The notes beneath the pieces are model-generated. The model saw only the letters and a program-made list of their open reading frames with translations. It was not told where the DNA came from and made no database searches. Made by a program: the position numbers and the translations under genes. From Edolisoma coerulescens (Eukaryota > Chordata > Aves > Passeriformes > Campephagidae), in NCBI GenBank assembly GCA_013397115.1, contig VWZW01007673.1:930001-994000 (forward strand): a DNA stretch of 64,000 nucleotides, written 5' to 3'. Below are positions 27,363-38,200 of this stretch, piece by piece; positions within the stretch are counted from its first letter, which is position 1, and each line of letters begins with the position of its first letter.

Positions 27363-27526
27363 ATGTAAACCCACCCTGAGCAGCCTCCTTCTGCTGGCTC
27401 TGTTCCTGCATGCTCAGGACAAAGGAGCTCAGCAGCACAGCCCTGTGCCTGCTGTGCCCATGGAGGCTCCTGGGCTCACAAAAGGATTGTTCCCCCTATG
27501 GATATACCAAGGGATTTGCAACGACA
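27363..27526 (+). pseudogene. VMO1-like exon 1 relic
   Basis: Starting at ATG 27363 (now followed directly by TAA), skipping one base gives a hydrophobic signal peptide with a LLLLALFL core. The mature part begins AQQHSPVPAVP, position for position comparable to ARQYESILTVP of the plus-strand copy. After the VP the frame shifts by one base. The next frame then reads C-SPYGYTKGF, matching the FCPSGYAKGF end of exon 1, and a GT follows at the expected donor. So exon 1 is recognisable along its whole length with at least two frame breaks. I could not identify exons 2 and 3 downstream. It is a dead, older duplicate of VMO1. Confidence 0.75.
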
Positions 27527-29404
27527 GTAAAGAACCTCTGCTTTTCTATGATCTGCCTCCTGCCCTTGTACTTTCAATATCCTGTCTCACAAGGAGAATT
27601 CATTTGTGATTGAGGTATTTTTCTTTTGTGGTGTTTCGAGGTTTTTTTCTTCCCCTCTGTTTGCATTCAGCAAATGGGCCCTTGGAGTATAACAGCTACA
27701 AGAATATCTGAAACTCAGTTTTCAGACTGGAGGGATGTTATTAAAGAAGAATTTTGAGGCTTTGAAGACAAGAGTAATGGGGATTTAACTATTCAAATGT
27801 CCAAAGTTCCCAGACGACACAGAAAATACCAGAAAGAAGTGCAGAGGAAGAGCTCAAAGGGATAAATCTGTGTGGTTTAGGGAAGAGAAGGGATGAGATA
27901 ATGTCTGGAAATTGATTAAAGTAGAGAAGTGACTGTGTAAACTGGGCGGAAGAACATAAATCAGGCAAGAAATGTGTTTAGAATTAACTCAGAGGACAAG
28001 TCCAGAGAAGAATTTTGCTGTCACAGCTATGGCAGTAACACTGCCATACATCTAGTTTTACACCGGCTCAGTGCCAAACAACATCTCAGCAGACATGGCT
28101 TTTTCACAGAACCTGAGCGTCCTGCTCAAAGGAGGGACAACTTCAAAGAAAGATAAAGTTTCTGAATGCCATATCCAGTCAAGTTTTGAAGATTATTTCC
28201 CCCACAAAAAATTCTTTTGTCAAATTTGTTTATTTCTACTCTTCAAAGTGAGCAAGAGCTGGCAGCAGTACATAATGCCAGTATAGCTATGGCTTTGCTT
28301 GGTATGAAATACCAACAAAACTTTGCCACTGACAAAGTTCCCAGGGCTCACCACCTGGAAGCAGATTTCATACACAAAGAGAAGTACTTAACTTTCAGTT
28401 AATTTTAATTCACTTTTGCATCCCCCATCCTCTCTTCAGATCTTCAGAAAAACTCTCCTGGTAATCACTCCAGGCTGGTGTGGGGCACCATCACAGCTGC
28501 GGGATGCCCATCTCTCTCTGCATCACAGGGCTGAGACAATGCTGTAGGTCTCTGTTGCCAGGACCTCAGGAGTGCTCAAAGTAGCTCCTGGCTCTCTATT
28601 CCTCTTTCCCACTGAAAAACCACGGATACAGACCCTGCACAGGGTCCTTCTCCATTCTTCCTACCCAAAGGCAGTCTTCAAAGGAAACCCATGGGCTTGT
28701 AGGCTGACTGACAGCAGGAGCGGCCTGAAGGTTATGGTGCTGGAAGTCCAGGACCAGGAAACACAAGTTATTAACTTGTACTTGGGGAAGGGTAAAAGAA
28801 AATTGTCAATGTTAAACCATAAGGTAAAGAAGGCTGCAGGAGACAGTGAGTGCTAATATTGTGGCCAGATGGAAAAAATAGAAGTAACGTATCTGGTGGT
28901 AGATCACATGTGAAAACATGGCAGACAAAAAGCACATGAGGAACAAATGGCAAAGGGAATTAACACTAGTAATGTTTCCTCACATCTAAGATTCAGGACT
29001 CTGTCAGAAAATCTGTAGGACCAGCTGATATTATAAAAGATCGCAGCAGATATGGCCATTTTTAAATTATTTATTTGCTCGGCGCTCATAGTGGAAGAAT
29101 CTTTGTGTTCAGATGGCTCCAGCCATTCTTGGGGGTTAGGGTTCTTAAGAAAGATTAGGTAGAACTCAAAATTACTTCAGAAGAGAGATTTAAAAAGTCA
29201 CAGAGTGAATAGCAATGAATGACTAAAACTGATAATAAGTACTCAGGAGGTCTAAGATGTCTCTAAAATGGAAGAGCTAAGATCATAGCAGTGATGGATA
29301 ATGTGTCATTTAAAACTACTGGAAAGTTAAACAGGGGCAAACATGAGGTCAATTTAAAAAATTTGCTCCAAAGGAGATGTGAGTAACTACAGGCCTCTTA
29401 TTCC
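27527..29404. other. Intergenic, no gene seen
   Basis: Searched for VMO1 exons 2 and 3 to match the relic just upstream. Only a weak GACGACACAG hit near 27813 turned up, which is not enough to call. No other gene or repeat recognised. Confidence 0.5.
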
Positions 29405-29835
29405 AGCTTAGACCCTGCAGTGGGGTCTGCCAATGTGTGCTGCACCCATGTGCTGTGGCAAAGTCTTTGTGGGGAAACTGCAGGGATGGCTCCTGTGAGA
29501 AGATGCCAGCCAGGGGCTGCACCCATGTCAGACAGAGCCAATGCCAGCCGGCCCCAGGACATATTTACCAAAGCTGAGCCCATCAGTGATGCTGGTGGCA
29601 CCTCTCTGACAACATATTTAAGAAAGGGTAAAAATCCTGCTCAGCTGATGGAAAGAGGAATGAGAATATGTGAGAGGAGCAGCCCTGCTGACACTGAGGT
29701 CAGTGCAGGGGAGGGGCAGGAGGTTCTCCAGACACTGGAGCTGAGATTCCCCTGCAGCCCCTGGTGTAGCCCATGGTGAGGCAGCTGTGCCCCTGAAGCC
29801 CCTGGAGGACCATGGGGGAGCAGAGACCTTTTGAG
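29405..29835 (+). mobile_element. Degraded avian ERVL-type LTR
   Basis: The stretch resembles a common avian endogenous-retrovirus LTR: 'gacaacatatttaagaaag', 'gagaatatgtgagag', 'aggtcagtgcag', then a series of imperfect 'cccctgcagcccctgg' and 'gcccatggtgaggcag' units typical of these LTRs. 'catatttaag' would be the TATA-like element. No intact ends, target duplication or internal retroviral sequence are visible, so it is an old, probably solo, LTR remnant. Family assignment is from memory. Confidence 0.7.
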
Positions 29836-32800
29836 CCACTGCATCTGTTTTTAAACTGACACAACAGCCACAGGAGTACCATGTCAGTCAGTTTCAAAGG
29901 CTGACTGATGCCCTTGGCAGCACCAAAAAATTCTTGATACTGGGACTTTTATCAAAGAACTATCTTTAGTTTACAGATGTGGGAACAATTTAACTGGTTT
30001 TATCTCCAATGTCATCACAAAGGCCATTGCAAGAATGTTTTCAGCCCACACACAACATAAAGTGACCATTTCTCACCTCCATCTAAGAAGGTTTGTGTTG
30101 CTAGAGAAGGTCAGCTGAGAACACAGCTCCTGGAGAGCCCCATCATCTTATAAATGGGCAGTAAATAACAAAATATCTTCTGCCCTAGGGACAGGGGGAT
30201 TCACCTAACCTGCACCTAGGTACCTGCAATGTAAATGTGTACATGCAATGTCAATAAGGCTACTGCAAGCAGTGCATTCTTTAATCGTGATGTTTTGGCT
30301 CTGTGATTACATTTTACTGTTCTGCTGATTTCTGATTATTTTGAGCACCTGCATTGTTTTCAAATATTTTGTCTTCATTGTAACTCTCTGTTCTTTTTTT
30401 GTCATAGGGTGAAGGACTTAAGTTGTCAAAAAAATAAATGCAGATATTTCCTTTTTCTTTATATGTTTGAAAAATTACAGAACTGATCTTTGCTCTGCAC
30501 TGGCTATCAGTTGCTGAGTCTAATGCTGTCCTGCCTTCCAAAAGCTTGATTAGAAGAAGAGAGGACATGTCGCATATGACCCTACTGCTAGCTGCCATAG
30601 CTTACCAGCAGAGAAGCTGCCAGACTCACTGAGTTCAAACTCCAGCTTTCCAAAGTTACATAATTAAATATCCACCCATCCTGGACTTGCAAGCTGGTAC
30701 TTTTCCTTCCTGACAAGAAACCTGCAGGTTAACTGAAAAAGAAGCTGTGGGTGAAGAGCAAGAGCTTCCCCAGATGATAGAATGTCAATTAGCAGGGATG
30801 TTAGAAACATCACTGGATGCTTAGGGAAGTTCAGTGTATCAGCAGGTCGACCCAAAAGTACTCAGTGACCCTGCACTCCAGCAGCACAAATTCAGCTGCT
30901 GATACCAATCCCACCATTTTCATTTCAGTCCATTCCTTACTCCTAGAGTTGGGAAAGTTTTCTGTAAGGAAAAGGGAAGAGATCAGGGGAGGGAAAGTTC
31001 TTTGACCCACGAAGATTCATCACTCTGGAAGAGTTAAAACTTAATGAGAGACAAGAGAGGGAAATATAAAGCTGAGATTAGTTCCTTATTTGTTTTCTTG
31101 CTCCCCACCGTGAAGTTATAGAAATGCATCCAGTGTTCTCTTTCTCCCACAGGCAGTTAATTACTTGTGTGAATAGTTTTCAGTGCTTCCTGCTGGAATA
31201 TCCCAGAACCACTGACCCAGGGTCATTCTCTCTGCCATCTCCTCCCCACACAGCCAAAAGGAGCAATAAAAAATGAGCTGAGCAGGGTCTTTTTGCAACC
31301 AGGATCTCCCTTCTGCCACCTGCAGTGGCAGGACTGTTGGGGCTGGAGCTCAGACTGTTAGAGAGGAAACAGGACATGTGTGAAAGCAGAAGACACAGGA
31401 AACAGGCCCTGTCAATAAGAGGGACTCAAACAGAGAAAGATTCAGCTCTGTGAATATAACTACAAACTGTGAAACATCTCTATTTTTTTGGCATCAGTCA
31501 TCTTGGGGTTTCCCCCGCCACCTAGTTCCTCTCCACTACTTTTCTTTACGATTCTTGCGCAGTTCTAGGTATCTCTGACACTGCTCAACCTTAACTTTCC
31601 ACATATCCTGAAAGCCTCATCATGCAGCCAACATGGTTAATGGAGAGGGTTGATAATATCACTTATTCACAGCTCTTCTCTGGATACAGAACCTGGCAAC
31701 AGCCCATTGCTCTTGCCTGTGGTTTCAGACACTCTTATGAAGGAATCCAGTCACTACCTCAAGCTTAGAAAGTTCCATGCCACCAGGAGTGGCAGAATAT
31801 CCATGAGCTATCCATTCTTCTGAGCAGGACCCTGACCACCAAGACCTTCCCCTGTGTTGTTTTCTTTCTGACACATTCCTGCTGTCTGTGAGATACAACA
31901 ACACAGTAAGACATCTTTGTCTTCATTGTCTCCCGTGGAGTGCTGCATCTCAGGACCTTTACAATTCTACCCAAGGGGTAACATCAGAGGGTTACAGCTG
32001 AAAGCAACACTTCCCTGTTCACTTGCACTAAGTGGCTCTTACAGAAGCAGACCATTCCATTCTTCAGTAACTGAAGCCTGGAATAACTCTTTCTCCCTAT
32101 TTTGGCTGTGGTTATAGTGCTGGTATATACATATATATATATATTATACTGCTAATATATGCTGATATTCTGGTAGTATAGACCTCACAGGACAACTATC
32201 CCTGGTGACATCATCACTGACTCCTCAATGGACTGGGAGCAGCTCCTCCTACTCTGAAATTACTCACAGGATACCCTTGAATATTGAGGTTTTCTCTCTG
32301 GCTAGCCCCTTTCTAGGAACAAGGAATGAAACAGGAAGTCACATCTGAGAAAGGCACAATAGCAGAAGGAGGGTCTGCTTCTGCTGGACACTCCCTCCCT
32401 CTCTGGATGTTCACACCTCCTAAAGGTACATCTGGGCAGCTGGAAGCCTCACAGCTCCATGGGATGATGCAACCACGTGAAATTTTGCTCCCACTCCCCT
32501 GTCCCCAGTACAAGATGCCAGCAAACTGAAGTGGGTTCAGCAAGGGCCACACGAGGTGGGTGGCAGCGGGAGCACTCATCCTGTGAGGTGGGTTACTTAG
32601 TCAGCTACACTTCATGCATGTCCCAGAGCAAAATGCAACGGCTTCCAGGGCAGGCACTTTCCTCAGCCTCAGTGAGATGGTGAGGAGAGAAGGAAAGCAA
32701 GGAGGAAACGAGTGAGGACTTCTACAGGGTGGAGGACTGAGACTGCTCCATCTCAAGTTTTGCCTCAGCCCCTGAGAGGTTTCTTCCCATTCCAGTCCAT

Positions 32801-33073
32801 CACTTCTCCTCCCACCCCTCTCTCTGTTCAACACCCTCCATGCAGCATTGCCAGGACCCTCCTCCAAACCACCATCTCCTTGGGGAATGGTCCCAGCTCT
32901 GCCCCCCTCTCCTTCCCTTGCATCCACAAGTTTTCACAGCTCTGTAAGTCCCCCAACCAGTGCACACCAGGAGGCCTCCCCACTGAGGGCAGGCAGTCAG
33001 CAGGAGCAGTACATAGCAACCATGAGCACTCCCTGGGAGCTTTGTTTACACTCCCAAGGACTCCCACCCACTC
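29836..33073. other. Intergenic, no gene seen
   Basis: No supportable gene. A TA-rich microsatellite at 32124-32147 is listed separately. Open frames near 32700-33260 are extensions or antisense shadows of the VMO1-like exon 1. Confidence 0.5.
32124..32147. repeat. TA microsatellite
   Basis: About 24 bases of alternating T and A with one C interruption. Confidence 0.8.
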
Positions 33074-33080
33074 AACAAAT
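33074..33080 (+). promoter_or_regulatory. Decayed TATA box of VMO1-like copy
   Basis: At the place equivalent to the TATA box of the minus-strand copy, 51 nt before the start codon, this copy reads AACAAAT followed by the shared TCCCC. Two of seven bases of TATAAAT are changed, which would be expected to weaken or abolish TATA function. Confidence 0.55.
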
Positions 33081-33131
33081 TCCCCTGCACCAACACCTCC
33101 ATGCAGCCAGGCACTGAGCAGGTTCCCTGCA

Positions 33132-34714
33132 ATGCAGTTGCTCATCCCAGCCACCCTCTGCCTGCTGGGCTCCTGCTGCCTCCGGGACACGGAGGCACGG
33201 CAGTATGAGTCCATCCTCACGGTGCCAAATGGAGGTCCCTGGGGCTCTTGGGGGCACAAGCAATTTTGCCCCAGTGGCTATGCAAAGGGATTTGAATTGA
33301 AGGTAAGCTTTGACTTCTTCAGGGTGGGGAAAAAAACGGCTGTGGGATGATGTTATTTTGTTCTGGTTGTAGCAGGGCTGGCCGCGGCACTTTGCCCCAT
33401 CGCAGCAGTTTGTATTGTATCTGCATCATGCAGGTTTCTCAGCAAGAAATCTCTCCAGGCTCCCTGCCAGTAAGTGATTTCTTAGCAAAGGGGTCTCTTG
33501 GGTAAAAAAAAATACCTGGGGTTTGTACAGCAGAGCCTGTTCCCAGGTGGCTGGGACAAGTCCCACCTGCCAGCACCCCAGCTCTGGGTATCGCAGCACA
33601 TGGTGAGAGGGTGGGCATGACCTGGGACAGCAGCCACCAAGCATTCCTGTGTCCAGAGCCCCTACTCCACCACTTGGGGAAAAACAGAGGTGGGCAACAG
33701 CAAAAAGGGCTGCCTGAGAAATGCCATGGAGCTGCCTCACAGCCCTGCTCAGCTGCACTGATGTTCTTGCTCTGTCCCCAAAGCCTCCTCCCCTCCCTCA
33801 TCATGAGGGCTCGCCTCATCACCTCTTTTAAAAGGGGGACAGTGCTGACCTCTCCCATCTTTTGCCCCTCTTCTAAGGTCCAGCCCTACCAGGGGTTTTG
33901 GCTGTTTGGTGATGACACAGCTCTGAACGGCGTCCGCCTGCTCTGCACAGATGGCACAGTCATTGAGTCCTCCGTGGGGTGGTGAGCAGCCTTCGCTTTC
34001 TCATCCTCCTTCAGGGCAGCAGCTTCTGGGGACCTTGAAGGGAAACCACTGCAGTGGTTTCTCCATAGGCACCCCCACCCCCTGTGAAGGTGGCTCAACA
34101 CCCCGCTTGAGGAGGTGGGTGAGTTCCCCTTGGCCACAAAGGTGAAGGTTTCAGGGTAAAGGCCTGGTCCCAGAGAAAGGAACAGTGCTTTGGAAAATGA
34201 GGGCAAGATTGGAAATTACAGACCTTAAACCTCTACTTTCTCCTTTTCCTCAAATGCTTACTTTGGAAAGTACATTAAGTAACAGAGACAAAGCAAGCAG
34301 CTGAAATTGCCAACAGGTTCTGCAGGAACAGGGCAGCCTGGAGCTGGTGGTGGCTGGGTATCCAGGGGATGATGGGGAAGGAGAGTGAAACAGGTGCTCC
34401 TAGAAACCTGCCACCCCTGTGTAGGTGCCTTGTCCCAGGACTGCCAGGACCCTGGGCAAGCTGTGGTGTTGATTGCAGCACAGCAGAGGCTGGACAAGCC
34501 TTGGTAAGTTGCTTTTTCCTTTGGCAGGTGGGGAAACTGGACTAAGGCCCAGCTCTGCTCCAGCAACAAGCTGGTTTCCTTCTCGCTGCGGATGGAAAGG
34601 TGGCAGTAGTGCACCTCTGGGGCCATCTGTGGACTCCAAACAAAGGTGGAGGAACCCCAGGGAAAGTGGGATGACATAGGTCTCAGTGACATGAGAGTCT
34701 TCTGCTGTTGTTAA
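33132..34714 (+). pseudogene. VMO1-like gene with premature stop and internal deletion
   Basis: Exons 33132-33302, 33878-33981 and 34528 onward keep the VMO1 structure, phases 0 and 2 and GT/AG sites. The reading frame gives a signal peptide, the VPNGG first repeat with Cys46, the DDTALNG second exon with Cys80, and the start of exon 3 with Cys102. It then stops at TAG 34607-34609 after 118 residues; the family has about 183. Downstream in the same frame the normal C-terminus is still readable (CGLQTKVE at 34628-34651, then DMRVFCCC) up to TAA 34712-34714. Compared with the minus-strand gene about 33 codons are missing from exon 3. The stop lies in the last exon, so the mRNA could escape nonsense-mediated decay and a 118-residue secreted product is formally possible. 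The lost beta-prism repeat makes a pseudogene more likely. Confidence 0.85.
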
Positions 34715-34758
34715 ACCTGACTCCCCATGCCATGCCAGCATCTACAAAGCTGCACAGC

Positions 34759-34764
34759 ATTAAA
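34759..34764 (+). promoter_or_regulatory. Candidate poly(A) signal of VMO1-like copy
   Basis: ATTAAA, the commonest variant poly(A) signal, lies 45 nt past the ancestral stop codon. The position matches that of the candidate AGTAAA of the minus-strand gene. Confidence 0.45.
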
Positions 34765-35106
34765 CCTTGAATCTGTGCTTGCACAAAGAGCAGTGCACAA
34801 TTTTTTTCTGTCTTATTTTGTCAAGGGTAGCCAGATCCCGTGGCTACAGCACTTCATAAGAAGGGTCTTTGTATTTTTTGTGATTAAGCCTTGTAACAAA
34901 TCTCTAACCTACAAAATTCCTGTGAGGGAGCACAGGGGATTCCCACACCTGTTGGTAAGGTGGGAGGTGGGACTATAAGGGCTGAACAGTGAAGTAGAAG
35001 AGGGATCATCTGCCCTGGCAGAAACTGTGGTTTCAAAGGAGAGGAAAAGGAACTCTTCATCCTATTTCCATTATAATGCTTAGGATGTGGAGGGATCACT
35101 GTCAGA

Positions 35107-35211
35107 CATCCATCCATCCATCCATCCATCCATCCATCCATCCATCCATCCATCCATCCATCTATCCATCCATCCATCCATCCATCCATCCATCCATCCA
35201 TCCTTCCTTCC
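35107..35211. repeat. CATC tetranucleotide microsatellite
   Basis: About 26 copies of CATC in near-perfect array, with one imperfect unit (TCTATC) near 35161 and a short CTTC variant tail. Such tetranucleotide arrays are usually length-variable between individuals. Long open frames across it (repeats of Ile-His-Pro-Ser or Met-Asp-Gly-Trp) are artefacts of the periodicity. Confidence 0.97.
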
Positions 35212-38200
35212 ACAAATAAGTTCATGGTCCCAGCTCCATGACTCTCCTTCCAGCCTTCTCAGCACGGCATCTCCAGGTGCCCCATGCAAAAGAGGCACCC
35301 TGAGGATTTTTGTTCCAAAACTGCAGTAATTCACATGTATTGCAGTCAGAAATGTACCATTACATAGGTACCTTTCCTGAACCCACCACCATCTCCTTCA
35401 ACATCCAAACCTCCTGCTCAGCTCTTCTCTGGAGTTCCTATTTTGTGCCGCTTCCCGGGGCTGTAGGCAATACCTTGTGAGTGAGAACTGTGGCCATAAC
35501 AAGTGTGGGAGAGGGATCAGCCACAAACCCAGGGCTCACAGGGCATTATGCAGGAACAGGTTGGTTGGAGAGCATTATGATGCATGTGTGCAGGAAGGAC
35601 TCAAGGAGGAAAGGAACAAACAGCAAGGATTAGGAGAGTTCCACAGAGAATTGCAAAGACTTCAACAAAGACTTCTCTCAGTCCCAGGAGTGAAAAGAGG
35701 AGGCAGAAATCTAAGAAAGATATAGGAGGGAAGGAGAATATCCTCAACTCTGTAAAGTTCATACACTTTTCCCATACTCATGTATTTGAAATTTGTTTAC
35801 TACAGTATTCTCTCTGATAAGTAAGTCTTGCTTAGGAAGGTTGTGAATGGTCCTCAGTAACACCTGTGAGCCGAGACCTTCTGTGCACACATCTGAACAC
35901 ACAGACAATGTTATCTTTGCTTAATCCCTGCTGGGATCCCAGATGTTCCAGAGGTTTCTGAAGCATTAACTGTACCATCATGTGCCCTTATGCATCCAAA
36001 GGGACTGCTTGCCACTTGGCATGCAGCCAGGAAAAGCTTTACAGTAAGTATATTTTCAAGTACGTTTAACCCTTTCTGCCAAGTTTTTGGAAACAGGGGT
36101 TTGAAAGTCCAAGCAGTTATATTTTTACTGCAGTTTGGTTGGTTTCCACATGCTTTTCTTATTCCATGCCTATACAGGTAAGCCCCACAGAGCCACCTAC
36201 TATCTCAGGAGAGTACAAGATCTAAAATCAAAAGAGAAACACTGAATATGTGATCTGGCAACAAGATCACACATCCTTGTGGATGATTTTAAAAGATAAA
36301 GGCAGCTCGATTTTTGTTACAGGAATCTCTCTCTACAATTAGATATAATAGGAAAATGCATAACTCAGCTTTTCTTCTGGAAAAAAGGTTCCCCTAGGGC
36401 ACTCTGAAATACACTGAGACAAAAAGATGGGATTCTTGTCGTGAATGTCTCAAGGGTTTTCATGTTAGCTTTGCATTATTATATCACTTTCATATTACTC
36501 ATTACTCATTCACTTAAGCAAGTTGCTGTACACAGCACTTTACATGGCATTAAACATGAAAGAGTTTCTGTCAACAGGGAGGTTCCTGCAAGAAAACTAG
36601 TCTTAAAAGTCATTTCATGGTCTCCCCACTCAGGTCTTAGCCCTCCCCATCCTAACAAAAACATTTGATTGGGCTGGATCCAAATGCCATGGCAGATCCT
36701 CTTGAATAATAAATATCCCAGTTTCCAGAGGAGGTAGAGGAGATCTAACAGAGAAATGCTGGAAGAGATATCCCTGTCCATTACTCCTTCAAATTCATTA
36801 TTTGACTAGTATCAGATTTTGTACTGTGTATGTCACTAGTCTACAACAGCGAAACCCAGGGCTTGTCACAGTCCACCAGAACATGGCAAGGCTCATGTCA
36901 AGCACTCACTTCTCGTGCATTCACACCAGAATGTGACCACTCTTCTCTCAGGAAAACCTGAATGGAATACCAGGTGGAAATCCAAGGCTTTTCAATAATG
37001 GTCTACTTCTTGCACAATTACTCACCCTGATGCACTAGCAAGGGCTGGTTGAGATGCCTAATCTTACATCCCTCACTTCACACATGTTTTGCCTTTAGGC
37101 ATCTGTGGTGAAAAACAGCCAGCAGCATCCACTTTTCCCCCATTCACTGGGCAGAACATGCATGGTGCTCAAAATTGTATGTAAAGATATTCACAGCCAC
37201 ACTGCCTCAAAAGGCACAGGTGATATGCAGCAGCAGCGGTTAATGAAGTAACACCAGCTATTCTGGTGTTATATCTGTGCTGGACTGGAGCACTGCTCAG
37301 CACAGCTACCTGGTATTCAGAGCACTGGCAGCCCTATGCTCACATCTGTTCAGAGCAAGTCCACAAAGAGATAGATCTCCTTTTGTCCTTAGCCCTCTCT
37401 CTCCAGGGCTCAGCACTGCTTTCCCACTGCTCCCACACATTCTTCTACATTGAATTTTTATGCAGAACTCCATAATTCCTTCTGTGCTAGATGCAGGACA
37501 ATGCCTGCTTTCCCTCAAACCTCTCTCCTCACTCACAAAAGACAGAGCCCTGTGGAGAATGGGAGCGTTCCTGTGACAGCTGCTTAGAGCAGCGTTCACA
37601 TTTGCACCTGATAGCCCCTGTACTATCAGAGAGGCTCTGATAGTCCCACTTTTACTGTCTGTGCTGGTGACAGACTTCATACACAAAAAACCACAGTAAT
37701 GAACCAGAGCTCCAGTGGCATTTGAAATTGTGCAACCAGGGAGCAGAATGAAAGTCCATGCTCTAATCTTTGCTGCAACTTGAGCACACACATTAGCATG
37801 CATCCTCTTCATGTGCTAAGTGAGGTGATACTGCACTTCTTAGAAGCCACAGTCCTGTCGCCCAGCTGTCACAATACCTGAGACACCCTTCTGGGAGTGA
37901 GAGAATAAATATGAGTAATTAAATAGAGCAGGATGAAAAACACCTTGGAAATCTTCCCAGTGTTGCTCCCAAGAGTACTGAAGGAAGACACAGAAGGTTT
38001 TGATCTTCCCCATTCTCATTCCAAGGTTTGGTTCCTGTGGTGCATTAGCAGCCTTTGGACATCACTGCCACATGACACAGCTGAAATAATGAATACTAAA
38101 GCTGGGAAATAGCCCTATTCAAAGATTTGAAAAATGTTCATGCCAGATATCAGGGACTCACCTCTAGGCATTGAACATTTCAAACAAACTACCTCTGTAA

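Noticed and set aside
27800..27840. Possible VMO1 exon 2 relic with a GACGACACAG core downstream of the exon 1 relic
   Set aside because: Only about ten bases match the DDTA codons and the neighbouring sequence does not fit, so chance is likely.
29133..29150. 'gggttagggtt' resembling telomeric repeats
   Set aside because: Less than two units of TTAGGG; no interstitial telomeric array.
32712..33350. 212-codon open frame covering VMO1-like exon 1
   Set aside because: Only its last part is exon 1. The upstream portion is an open extension across the promoter, and the tail reads through the intron donor.
34884..35334. Long open frames with repeating Ile-His-Pro-Ser or Met-Asp-Gly-Trp residues
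   Set aside because: They are translations of the CATC microsatellite, which stays open because its repeat contains no stop codon in those frames.
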